Counted from the stretch's first letter, positions 1-5,618 are shown. The stretch is 5,618 nucleotides of DNA from an uncultured Oscillospiraceae bacterium (GCA_900768135.1 CAAGBT010000084.1:1-5618); one strand, 5' to 3'. Numbers and translations are program-made. Notes: generated from the sequence alone by a model not told the origin.

Positions 1-1208
1 AAGACGCCGTCGAGTGTTCCTTGTGGCAGATTTTGCAGGCTACAGCGCCATCCCGATACTCGCTATCCCAGACAGCGTGCCTGGGTATTCTGCGCCGCGC
101 AGAGTGCCGCGGCAAATCGTTGCCACCCTTATTGGAAGCAGCTTTGCGTATGCAGACAGGGCTTGACCCGCCTGCGCCCATATCCGGCGAAGTGAAAGCT
201 TATCATATCAACCAACGCAGTGAAGGAATTGACTTAGACGGTGTGTCCGGTGCCCTGATGGCAACGCAGAACCTTCAAATGCAGACCTTTATCACAAATC
301 CAGGCAACAGTCAGAACGACTTGCAAAAGCGGATGGCTTTTGCCGCCAACCAGCGGGACGAGGTGCGTGACCTGTATGATGTAGCAGGTGCGCTGCAGGC
401 TCAGCCGGGGTTGAAACAACAAACCTTTGTCGCTGGATTTTCTGCTGGGGCTGGCGCGAGTGCCGGAACCATCGGATATCAGGAAGGCGTATCGCCTACC
501 CTGAAAGGCAGCCCCAGCGGGAACTGTATGCCCAGCATCCTCTGCATCAATGATCAGGGTGGGCAGATCATGGAGTGCAGTGAGAACGTCACCGGAACCC
601 TGCGGGCACAGGAGCATGGACACCAGCCTCTGATTCTGCGTCCGACAGGACCCAAAGTTTATGAAAACCATGGCATTGACGGAAGATACACGGGGCCGCA
701 TGATGTAGCGCCCACCATGTCCGCCCGCTATGGGACCGGAGGGAACAACATTCCCCTTGTACAGCAGGAGGAAGTCATCTGCATTGCGGGCAACGCCATT
801 GACCGCCAGCCACAAAACGGCGGCAACGGCTTCGGCTGGCAGCGGGATATTTCCTATACCCTGACCACCTCGGATCGCCACAGCGTCTATGCCCGCCAGC
901 GGGTGGATCAGTTCAGGGATGATGAGATCGCCTCCACGGAGAGCGCGCGGCAGCACAAGGACGCTACAGACCTTGTCTGCCAGCCGCCCTCTACCTGGGA
1001 TACGGACTGCCGGAATCTCATTCGCCGCCTCACACCGCTGGAGTGCGAACGGCTCCAAGGCTATCCGGATGGCTGGACCGATGTTCCCGGCGCTTCGGAC
1101 TCCGCACGCTACAAAGCCCTCGGCAACAGCGTGGCCATCCCCTGTGTAGAATACCTCATGCAGCGGGTGGCTATGGTCATTACGCTTGATTTGGAATGGG
1201 ATTTTTAG
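1..1208 (+). CDS. DNA (cytosine-5) methyltransferase, C-terminal part (5' truncated by window)
   Basis: Transfers a methyl group from S-adenosylmethionine to C5 of cytosine in a specific DNA site. The frame is open from position 3, so the gene starts upstream; the TTG at 21 lies inside family-like sequence and is not a real start. Seen: a segment at about 3-170 typical of ICE-borne C5 methyltransferases (LSQTACLGILRRAECRGK), a long variable region (about 190-990) with degenerate repeats, then motif IX (RRLTPLECERLQGYPDGW, about 1024-1077) and motif X (YKALGNSVAIPC, about 1110-1145), which closes the SAM-binding domain. The catalytic PC motif (IV) and ENV motif (VI) must lie before the window, so activity cannot be judged here. 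The variable region sits where the target recognition domain lies in this family. The gene stands just upstream of secretion genes, which suggests protection of the transferred element from restriction (inference). The last about 12 residues after motif X look non-conserved. Confidence 0.9.
   Translation, partial: DAVECSLWQILQATAPSRYSLSQTACLGILRRAECRGKSLPPLLEAALRMQTGLDPPAPISGEVKAYHINQRSEGIDLDGVSGALMATQNLQMQTFITNPGNSQNDLQKRMAFAANQRDEVRDLYDVAGALQAQPGLKQQTFVAGFSAGAGASAGTIGYQEGVSPTLKGSPSGNCMPSILCINDQGGQIMECSENVTGTLRAQEHGHQPLILRPTGPKVYENHGIDGRYTGPHDVAPTMSARYGTGGNNIPLVQQEEVICIAGNAIDRQPQNGGNGFGWQRDISYTLTTSDRHSVYARQRVDQFRDDEIASTESARQHKDATDLVCQPPSTWDTDCRNLIRRLTPLECERLQGYPDGWTDVPGASDSARYKALGNSVAIPCVEYLMQRVAMVITLDLEWDF
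243..892 (+). repeat. Degenerate repeated protein motif in the methyltransferase variable region
   Basis: About six diverged copies of a 15-20 residue pattern, roughly G/P-T/A-L/M-x-A followed by 6-10 polar or glycine-rich residues and a hydrophobic strand. Approximate positions: 243-293 (GALMATQNLQMQTFI), 378-431 (GALQAQPGLKQQTFV), 472-543 (SPTLKGSPSGNCMPSIL), 588-638 (GTLRAQEHGHQPLIL), 701-760 (APTMSARYGTGGNNIPLV) and 845-892 (YTLTTSDRHSVYA). The repeats are visible only at protein level; the DNA copies are diverged. Such repeats occur in phage- and ICE-borne C5 methyltransferases. Here they make up most of the presumed target recognition region. Confidence 0.6.
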
Positions 1209-1271
1209 TTGGTCCTGGTAATAGCTTTCACACTTGCTTTCGGGTATCTTGGCTTTACCATCAAAGTGACT

Positions 1272-1277
1272 GGAGGA
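1272..1277 (+). promoter_or_regulatory. Ribosome binding site fixing the start at 1284
   Basis: GGAGGA lies 6 nt before the ATG at 1284. It decides between this start and an in-frame TTG at 1209, which would add 25 residues of hydrophobic, non-conserved sequence and has no ribosome binding site of its own because it abuts the methyltransferase stop. Confidence 0.8.
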
Positions 1278-1283
1278 ACTGCT

Positions 1284-1595
1284 ATGGCAGAAAAAACGCG
1301 CAACCTCTGCGCGCAGATCCCCGTGGAGCTGCATGACAAGGTGCGGCAGCGACAGGCGGAATCCGGCGAGACCCTAAGCCGGTACATGACCGCGCTCATC
1401 ACAAAATTTTATGATATGGAGGACAATGCGAAGATGGACAAGGACAATGTGAGGACGGTGGCGTTTCAGGTACCCACCGAGCTGTTTGAGCAGCTCAAGG
1501 CATACCTCAAGCGGAACGGCATCAAGCAGAACGCCTTCTTCCTGGACTGCATCCGGCAGGCGCTGGCAAAGGACACCGGTGCCGCCGAAGAATAA
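1284..1595 (+). CDS. Small protein with two ribbon-helix-helix-like halves
   Basis: A 103-residue hypothetical protein of a type that recurs next to conjugation genes in Clostridia elements. Residues 5-46 and 56-97 align with each other at an offset of 51: R6/R57, Q11/Q62, P13/P64 and E15-L16/E66-L67 correspond. Each half has a short beta-like stretch (NLCAQIP; TVAFQVP) followed by two predicted helices, the pattern of ribbon-helix-helix (Arc/MetJ/CopG) DNA-binding proteins. A tandem copy could form the two-fold RHH unit within one chain. The start is set by GGAGGA at 1272. The function is not known from sequence; a transcriptional regulator of the transfer genes or a DNA-binding accessory factor is inferred. 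It lies 75 nt after the methyltransferase and is followed by a hairpin. An internal ATG at 1434 (M51) opens the second half, with GGAGG at 1418-1422, so separate expression of that half is possible but unproven. Confidence 0.8.
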   Translation: MAEKTRNLCAQIPVELHDKVRQRQAESGETLSRYMTALITKFYDMEDNAKMDKDNVRTVAFQVPTELFEQLKAYLKRNGIKQNAFFLDCIRQALAKDTGAAEE

Positions 1596-1610
1596 GAAAT
1601 ATATCGCGCG

Positions 1611-1641
1611 AACCGCTGCTGAGATTCTCGGCAGCGGTTTT
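1611..1641 (+). terminator. Intrinsic-terminator-like hairpin between the RHH gene and the secretion genes
   Basis: Left arm 1611-1623 (AACCGCTGCTGAG) pairs with 1627-1639 (CTCGGCAGCGGTT) as a 13-bp stem with one T-G wobble and the tri-loop ATT, followed by a short run of four T (1638-1641). It starts 15 nt after the RHH gene stop and ends 5 nt before the GGAGG (1647-1651) of the next gene. The stem is strong but the T tract is short, so it may terminate only partly, act as an attenuator, or serve as an mRNA processing or stability element. Confidence 0.6.
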
Positions 1642-1657
1642 GCTTTGGAGGAACAAA

Positions 1658-1921
1658 ATGTTTATTTACCCCGAAAACCTGAAAGCCAAGCCCATGCTGT
1701 GGCTCTGGCTGCTGCGGGACATCGGCGTCATCGGCATCGGCGCTTTGCTCTCTGTGCTGGCGCTGACACAGGGACTCGGCATGGGACTGCTGGTGGTCAC
1801 GGTGCTGTATGCCTTCCTCACCATTCAGGTGGATGGCTCCAGCATTCTGGACTTCCTGCGCCGTGCCGCCTGTTTTCTCTTTCTGCGGCAGCAATACTAT
1901 GAATGGAGGCTGGACCCATGA
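1658..1921 (+). CDS. Small two-pass membrane protein of the conjugation apparatus (VirB3/PrgI-like position)
   Basis: An 87-residue protein. The ATG at 1658 is preceded by GGAGG at 1647-1651, 6 nt upstream, and the protein opens MFIYPENLKAKPMLW, a beginning I recognise from Clostridia ICE proteins encoded just before VirB4. Two hydrophobic segments, about residues 22-37 and 40-57, are separated by a short QGLG turn; the tail (about 59-87) is amphipathic and ends in an aromatic, charged QQYYEWR stretch. Size, two-pass topology and place directly before a VirB4 gene match VirB3 or PrgI-family proteins, which sit in the inner membrane and contact the VirB4 ATPase. It overlaps the next gene by 4 nt (ATGA, 1918-1921), suggesting coupled translation and matched amounts. 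The role is inferred from context; no catalytic motif is expected. Confidence 0.8.
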   Translation: MFIYPENLKAKPMLWLWLLRDIGVIGIGALLSVLALTQGLGMGLLVVTVLYAFLTIQVDGSSILDFLRRAACFLFLRQQYYEWRLDP

Positions 1922-2499
1922 ACCGAAAACAGAAAAAAGAACTGCGCCAGCGGCAATCGACCCGGCAGCTCATGGGCATCGTCCGTGTGACGCCCCACGG
2001 CATCGTGACAGATTCCGGAGAGCGGGTCTTCTTCCTGATCCAGCCGAACAACCTCTCCGTCCTGTCCCCAGAAGTCATCCGGGGCCGCGTCCGCTCCCTC
2101 ACCATGCTTCTCAGCACCCAACCAACCTTGGAAATTCTGGCGCTGGACTCCCGCGAATCCTTCCAGCGGAACAAGGAATATTACCTGCGGCGCTTGGAGG
2201 AGGAAACGGAGCCTGCCGTGCGGGAGCTGTTAGAGCGGGACATGGCCCATCTGGATGCCATTCAATTCTCCTCCGCCTCCTCCCGCAAATTTGTGCTGGT
2301 GCTCCCACTGGATGAAAAAGCCGGTGCGGATGAAAGCGCGCTGCGGCAGTTGGAGAAAGCAATCTGCGACCACGGGCTCCGTGTGCGTCTGGCGGAGGAG
2401 CAGGATGTGAAGCGCCTGCTGGCAATCTACTACCGGCAGGATCTTACCACGGAGATATTCCGTGATTTCGATGGAGAGGAGTATATGGCACATGGCTAA
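1918..2499 (+). CDS. VirB4/TraE N-terminal-domain protein (separately encoded)
   Basis: A 193-residue soluble-looking protein. The start is the ATG inside the ATGA overlap at 1918; an in-frame ATG five codons upstream (1903) is less likely because it enlarges the overlap. After a basic, polar N-terminus (RKQKKELRQRQ) it shows beta-rich sequence (about 20-50, with FFLIQPNNLSVLS), a helical stretch with L-x-x-Q-P-T-L-E-I, then the charged pattern RRLEEETEPAVRELLERD and SSRKFVLVLPL. This order matches the first N-terminal subdomain of full-length TraE/VirB4 proteins (the part before the ATPase-proximal region), judged from memory of Gram-positive VirB4 sequences. It has no Walker motif. Together with the next protein (193 + 608 residues) it adds up to the usual about 800 residues of VirB4. 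Its gene overlaps the ATPase gene by 8 nt. It probably binds the ATPase and the membrane proteins of the channel. Confidence 0.75.
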   Translation: MNRKQKKELRQRQSTRQLMGIVRVTPHGIVTDSGERVFFLIQPNNLSVLSPEVIRGRVRSLTMLLSTQPTLEILALDSRESFQRNKEYYLRRLEEETEPAVRELLERDMAHLDAIQFSSASSRKFVLVLPLDEKAGADESALRQLEKAICDHGLRVRLAEEQDVKRLLAIYYRQDLTTEIFRDFDGEEYMAHG

Positions 2500-4318
2500 A
2501 AAGAAACAGAAGAAGAAACAGAAGATGCCGGAGCAGGCCCCGCGTCCGAAGGACTTTCTGGATATGATCGCGCCCGCGGCGGTGAAGTTCAACACAGATC
2601 ACTTCATCCTTGGCAGCCGGTATCACACGGCGATGGCGCTGAAAAGCTACCCGCCCATGACGGATGAGCTGGCGCTGCTGCGGGGCCTTGGCGATATGGG
2701 CGGCGTCAACCTGCGCCTGACGGCGCGGCAGGTCACGCCCGCCGAGGAGGACGCCATTCTCCACGCCGCCACCAACAAAAGCCGCATGGAGCGGAGCAAC
2801 ACCAATGACTACAAGCAGAGCGTCACGGCGGAGGCCAACCTGCGGGATATGGCGGAGCTGCTGGCAAAGCAGCGGCAGGAAAAGGAGCCGCTCATCCACT
2901 GCGGCGTGTATCTGGACATTGCCGCGGCAGACACGGAAAAGCTGCGCACGGCGCGGGACACCGTATCCGCCCAACTGGTGCGCTCCCGCATGGGCGCCGA
3001 TCCGCTGCTCCTGCGCCAGCGGGAGGGCTTTCTTTCCGCCAACCTCACAGGCGGCAGCCAGCTTGCCAATTTTGCGGAGCGGGTCCTGCCTGCCAGGAGC
3101 GTTGCCAATCTGTACCCCATGAACTATTCCGGCAAAACCGATTCCAAGGGCTTCTTCATTGGCCGCGACCGCTTCGGCTCCAACATTATCGTGGACTTCG
3201 ACCGCCGTGCCCCTGACAAGACCAACGCCAGCGCCCTCATCCTCGGCAATACCGGACAGGGCAAAAGTTACCTTCTGAAGCTCCTGCTCTGCAATGTGCG
3301 GGAGGCGGGCAAAAGCGTGATCTCTCTGGACTCCGAGCATGAGATGGAGGACGAGTGCCGCGCCCTGGGCGGCTGCTTTTTGGACTACCTCAGTGGGCAG
3401 TACCGCATCAACCTGCTGGAGCCCCGCTGCTGGGACGATGGCAGCGGGCCGGAAGACCCGGACGCGCCGGACGCTTTCCGGGGGACGCTGCTCTCCCAGC
3501 ACATCTCCTTCCTGCGGGATGTGTTCCGCGTCTACAAGGGCTTTGATACGCCCCACATCGACACGCTGGAACTGATGGTAGAGCGGCTCTATCAAAAGTG
3601 GAACATCACCGACCGCACGGACTTCGCGTCGATGCGGCCGGAGGATTACCCCATCCTCTCCGACCTCTACGATACGATCCAGAATGCCTATGACAACTAT
3701 GACGCCGCCAGTCTTTATCCGCGGGAGATGCTGCGGGATCTGCTGCTGGGGCTCCATTCCATGTGCCGCGGCGCGGACGCCCGGTTCTTCAATGGGCATA
3801 CCAATATTGACAGCTCCAAATTCCTTGTTTTCTGTGTCAAGGGATTGGATAACATGGCGGAAAATCTGCGGAATACCCTGCTGTTCAGCCTGCTGTCCTA
3901 TATGTCGGATCAGCTTCTGACGCTGGGCAATTCCGTAGCGGCTATTGATGAGCTGTACCTGTGGCTGTCCGATCCCACCGTCATCACCTACATCCGCAAT
4001 GCCCTCAAGCGGGTGCGGAAAAAGGAATCCGCCCTGTTCCTTGCCAGCCAGAACTTAGAGGACTTCACCCAGCCGGGGATACGGGAGCTGACGCGCCCCC
4101 TCTTTTCCATCCCCGTCCATCAGTTCATCTTCAACGGCGGCAACGTGGACAAGAAATTTTTCATGGATAACCTCCAATTAGAGGAATCTGAGTATGCCCT
4201 GATCCGTGACCCGCAGCGCGGCTCCTGCCTCTACAAGTGCGGCAACGAGCGGTATCTCTTGCAGGTGCAGGCCCCGGAGTACAAGCAGGCTCTCTTCGGA
4301 ACGGCAGGTGGACGATGA
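2492..4318 (+). CDS. virB4: VirB4-like conjugal transfer ATPase (CD1110-like)
   Basis: A 608-residue ATPase that powers assembly and substrate movement in the type IV secretion channel at the inner membrane. The start is the ATG at 2492, with GAGGAG at 2476-2481, 10 nt upstream; the in-frame GTG at 2462 and ATG at 2471 would lengthen the overlap. A lysine-rich head (KKKQKKKQK) precedes FLDMIAP and the VirB4 N-terminal region (about 15-235). The ATPase domain follows: Walker A GNTGQGKS at residues 252-259 (3245-3268), Walker B VAAIDE at 482-487 with D486-E487, and a motif SALFLASQN with Q520. The C-terminus (QRGSCLYKCGNERYLLQVQAPEYKQ split over about 575-600) is typical of the family. All key residues are present, so it should be active. 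Translation is probably coupled to the upstream gene through the ATGGCTAA overlap. The lysine-rich head contains a tandem 12-nt duplication. Confidence 0.95.
   Translation: MAKKKQKKKQKMPEQAPRPKDFLDMIAPAAVKFNTDHFILGSRYHTAMALKSYPPMTDELALLRGLGDMGGVNLRLTARQVTPAEEDAILHAATNKSRMERSNTNDYKQSVTAEANLRDMAELLAKQRQEKEPLIHCGVYLDIAAADTEKLRTARDTVSAQLVRSRMGADPLLLRQREGFLSANLTGGSQLANFAERVLPARSVANLYPMNYSGKTDSKGFFIGRDRFGSNIIVDFDRRAPDKTNASALILGNTGQGKSYLLKLLLCNVREAGKSVISLDSEHEMEDECRALGGCFLDYLSGQYRINLLEPRCWDDGSGPEDPDAPDAFRGTLLSQHISFLRDVFRVYKGFDTPHIDTLELMVERLYQKWNITDRTDFASMRPEDYPILSDLYDTIQNAYDNYDAASLYPREMLRDLLLGLHSMCRGADARFFNGHTNIDSSKFLVFCVKGLDNMAENLRNTLLFSLLSYMSDQLLTLGNSVAAIDELYLWLSDPTVITYIRNALKRVRKKESALFLASQNLEDFTQPGIRELTRPLFSIPVHQFIFNGGNVDKKFFMDNLQLEESEYALIRDPQRGSCLYKCGNERYLLQVQAPEYKQALFGTAGGR
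2501..2524 (+). repeat. Perfect 12-bp tandem duplication at the VirB4 N-terminus
   Basis: AAGAAACAGAAG occurs twice without spacer (2501-2512 and 2513-2524), in frame, encoding KKQK twice. It lies just after the start codon and within the purine-rich segment following the upstream gene's stop. Being a multiple of 3, copy-number change would alter only the length of the basic head. Confidence 0.85.
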
Positions 4319-4347
4319 ATATTGTGGCATATACCCTGCGGCTATGA
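4315..4347 (+). other. Possible 10-codon ORF overlapping the VirB4 stop
   Basis: ATG at 4315 forms an ATGA overlap with the VirB4 stop (4316-4318) and reads MNIVAYTLRL before TGA at 4345. It could be a coupling leader that carries ribosomes toward the next start at 4365, the remnant head of a lost gene, or chance. The ATGA junction resembles the one at 1918, which is the only support. Confidence 0.25.
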
Positions 4348-4364
4348 TGATGGAGAGTGATGGA

Positions 4365-4637
4365 ATGAATAGGAAAACGAAGACGATTTGTATTCATGTA
4401 GATGAAGAACGATTGAAAGAACTTCATATTCGAGCGGCGCAGTCACAGAAATCTTTGCAGGATTACGTTACGGATCTGATACGCAAGGACTTGTGCCCAT
4501 ATCAACAGTCCTCGTTGCTGCCGGAGCAAAAGGCGGCGCTGAATGACCTTTCAAAAGAGGCTCTGAGCGTGGTGGAAAAAATGGAGGACATCCTGCGGCC
4601 GGAACAGCAAGAACACGGAGGAATGCGCTTTGGTTAA
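4365..4637 (+). CDS. Small ribbon-helix-helix-like protein
   Basis: A 90-residue hypothetical protein. The start chosen is the ATG at 4365, with GGAGAG at 4352-4357, 7 nt upstream; in-frame ATGs at 4344, 4347 and 4350 lack good sites. Residues 5-12 (TKTICIHV) look like a beta strand, followed by helices about 13-27 and 30-43 (SLQDYVTDLIRKDL), the ribbon-helix-helix layout seen in CopG/Arc-type proteins and in mobilisation accessory proteins. The rest (45-90) is helical and charged, perhaps a partner-binding tail as in antitoxins. No toxin-like gene is next to it: VirB4 precedes and the M23 gene follows. The first half of the gene is about 40-45% GC by hand count (4381-4500), well below the neighbouring VirB4 gene, hinting at separate origin. 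Its end overlaps the next gene by 8 nt. Function is unknown; DNA binding is an inference from the pattern. Confidence 0.75.
   Translation: MNRKTKTICIHVDEERLKELHIRAAQSQKSLQDYVTDLIRKDLCPYQQSSLLPEQKAALNDLSKEALSVVEKMEDILRPEQQEHGGMRFG
4617..4621 (+). promoter_or_regulatory. Ribosome binding site supporting the TTG start at 4630
   Basis: GGAGG ends 8 nt before TTG 4630, within the end of the preceding gene. No ATG or GTG in the same frame lies near it, and the TTG gives the family-like opening MVNPAWIIRAA. Confidence 0.75.
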
Positions 4638-5618
4638 CCCTGCATGGATCATCAGAGCGGCGGCTGTAGTTTTTGCGGACGAGGACACCCGGAAAAGGCT
4701 GGGCTGGATCGTGGCGGCGATCTGTTCACCGTTGATCCTGACGCTGGCGCTGATCTGCGCTCTGCTCTCCGGCAGCGCAGAGCATAACAATTCTGCCGTT
4801 CTGCTGTGCTTCAACGGCGGCAACATTCCGGGCAAAACACCTGCGGAATATGTCGCCTACATCGAAGATATGCGCCGCAGCTTCACGCTGCTGGACAGCG
4901 CCATTGATGCCGTCAATGACATGACGGAGGATAGCGACAGCCTTGACGGTATCCGCGTCAAGGCTGTTTTCTATGCCATTTTCTTTGGAGAGGACGCACC
5001 AAGCAGGAGAGCGCATAAGCAGTTCGTGGACTGCTTCGTGACCTACGAGGAACGCACCCGCACCGTCACCGCCGAGGATGGGACGGAAACCGATGAAAGC
5101 TACACGGTGGCGATTCCTGTTGCGGACATCGCCACCGTGTACGGTAATATTGAAAACACTCTTCACTTGGAAATATCTGCGGAGCAGAAGTCCAACGCCG
5201 ACAGTATCTACAGCCTCGTCCGCTATGGCATAGCCGGTGGCACCGAGGGCTGGATACCCGGCACGGATGTGCCGTTTATTGGTGCGGACGGTTTCTGTTC
5301 GCCCATCGGTTCAGGCTGGGAGCGCCGTGTCACCTCTGAATTCGGTAACCGCGTCGATCCCATCACCGGGAAGCGCAAGGGGCACACCGGCATGGACTTG
5401 GCTGTTCCCACCGGCACGCCCATCCGCGCCGCGCTGGGCGGAACGGTGACGGTCTCCAAGTACAACGCCGGAGGCTACGGCTACTACGTATGCCTCGACC
5501 ACGCCAACGGACTCGTTACGCTGTACGGTCACTGCTCTCAGCTTCTGGCGAGAGTGGGACAAACCGTGCAGGCGGGAGACATCATCGCCCTCTCCGGCAG
5601 CACCGGGCGTTCCACCGG
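4630..5618 (+). CDS. Membrane-anchored M23 peptidase of conjugative element (CD1108-like), 3' truncated
   Basis: 329 complete codons are visible; the gene runs off the window. It probably cuts peptidoglycan cross-bridges or stem peptides outside the membrane so the mating channel can pass the wall. Start: TTG 4630 with GGAGG at 4617-4621, overlapping the previous gene by 8 nt (TTGGTTAA). Residues 1-23 are basic and cytoplasmic, about 25-46 form one transmembrane helix, and about 50-215 are an extracellular domain typical of these ICE proteins (AVLLCFNGGNIPGK; DCFVTYEERTRTVT). The M23/lysostaphin domain starts at about residue 219 (GADGFCSP): zinc ligands H252 and D256 in GHTGMDLAVPTGTPI and the active-site YGH at 299-301 are present. 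The final H-x-H motif, with the third zinc ligand, would fall just beyond the GSTGRSTG at the window edge, so completeness cannot be confirmed. A 12-bp hairpin with a T run lies inside the gene (4937-4970). Confidence 0.92.
   Translation, partial: MVNPAWIIRAAAVVFADEDTRKRLGWIVAAICSPLILTLALICALLSGSAEHNNSAVLLCFNGGNIPGKTPAEYVAYIEDMRRSFTLLDSAIDAVNDMTEDSDSLDGIRVKAVFYAIFFGEDAPSRRAHKQFVDCFVTYEERTRTVTAEDGTETDESYTVAIPVADIATVYGNIENTLHLEISAEQKSNADSIYSLVRYGIAGGTEGWIPGTDVPFIGADGFCSPIGSGWERRVTSEFGNRVDPITGKRKGHTGMDLAVPTGTPIRAALGGTVTVSKYNAGGYGYYVCLDHANGLVTLYGHCSQLLARVGQTVQAGDIIALSGSTGRST
4937..4970 (+). repeat. Perfect 12-bp inverted repeat with T run inside the M23 gene
   Basis: ACAGCCTTGACG (4937-4948), a 7-nt loop GTATCCG, then CGTCAAGGCTGT (4956-4967), perfectly complementary, followed by a run of four T (4967-4970). 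The shape is that of an intrinsic terminator, but it lies within codons about 103-114 of an intact reading frame. It could give partial termination or slow the polymerase, or be a by-product of codon choice. Confidence 0.6.

Noticed and set aside
1186..1224. Possible promoter before the RHH gene (TTGATT at 1186-1191, TAATAG at 1219-1224)
   Set aside because: The spacing of 27 nt is too long for a sigma-70 type promoter, and no better pair was found between 1160 and 1283.
234..1334. Long minus-strand open frame opposite the methyltransferase
   Set aside because: The plus-strand product has conserved methyltransferase motifs. The minus frame is low-complexity shadow sequence that also runs into the next gene.
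2492..2510. Programmed frameshift fusing the two VirB4 parts at the A-rich site after 2496
   Set aside because: A +1 shift would be needed, while the A-run resembles a -1 slippery site. A good ribosome binding site and the ATGGCTAA overlap explain separate, coupled translation.
2444..3799. Long open frame on the minus strand (451 codons) opposite VirB4
   Set aside because: It lies antisense to a clear ATPase gene with intact motifs. GC-rich codon use leaves the opposite strand open, and the translated product shows no recognisable domain.
4129..4824. Exact 16-nt repeat CTTCAACGGCGGCAAC at 4129-4144 and 4809-4824
   Set aside because: Both copies encode FNGGN in unrelated proteins that each have similar residues there in their own families. 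Shared codon preference explains the match; there is no sign of recombination or an attachment site.
1..5618. CRISPR array, tRNA/rRNA gene, insertion sequence ends, integrase or origin of transfer
   Set aside because: No regular spaced repeats, RNA gene signatures, transposase or integrase frames, or relaxase-type nick region were seen in the window.

Overview
The window looks like part of a conjugative transfer module from an integrative and conjugative element (ICE/CTn type) of a Gram-positive host. The best guess is a high-GC gut Clostridia (Oscillospirales/Lachnospirales-like), based on the gene families, GC-rich codon use and strong GGAGG ribosome binding sites. All genes are on the + strand and tightly packed, and several overlap. 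Family names are recalled from the protein sequences; no search was run.

Layout. (1) Positions 1-1208 hold the C-terminal part of a C5-cytosine DNA methyltransferase whose 5' end, including the catalytic motifs, lies before the window. Its middle region is built of about six degenerate copies of one short motif. (2) 1284-1595 encodes a 103-residue protein made of two ribbon-helix-helix-like halves. (3) A strong GC-rich hairpin with a short T run (1611-1641) separates it from the secretion genes. (4) 1658-4318 is a type IV secretion core: a small two-pass membrane protein (VirB3/PrgI-like position), then a VirB4-type ATPase that appears split into a 193-residue N-terminal-domain protein and a 608-residue protein carrying the rest, linked by 4-nt and 8-nt gene overlaps. 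(5) 4365-4637 encodes a second small ribbon-helix-helix-like protein, distinctly AT-richer at its start. (6) 4630-5618 is the 5' part of a membrane-anchored M23 (lysostaphin-type) peptidase of the kind found in these elements (CD1108-like), starting at TTG and running off the window.

How they fit together. The ATPase pair and the small membrane protein would form the inner-membrane motor of the mating channel, and the M23 enzyme would open the peptidoglycan locally for it. The methyltransferase plausibly modifies the element's DNA against host restriction, and the ribbon-helix-helix proteins are candidate regulators or DNA-binding accessory factors. The system type is known. The unusual points are the split VirB4, the repeat-built methyltransferase target region, two hairpins with T runs (one inside a coding region), and a compositionally foreign small gene placed between the ATPase and the peptidase. 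There is no gene-free stretch longer than 300 bases.
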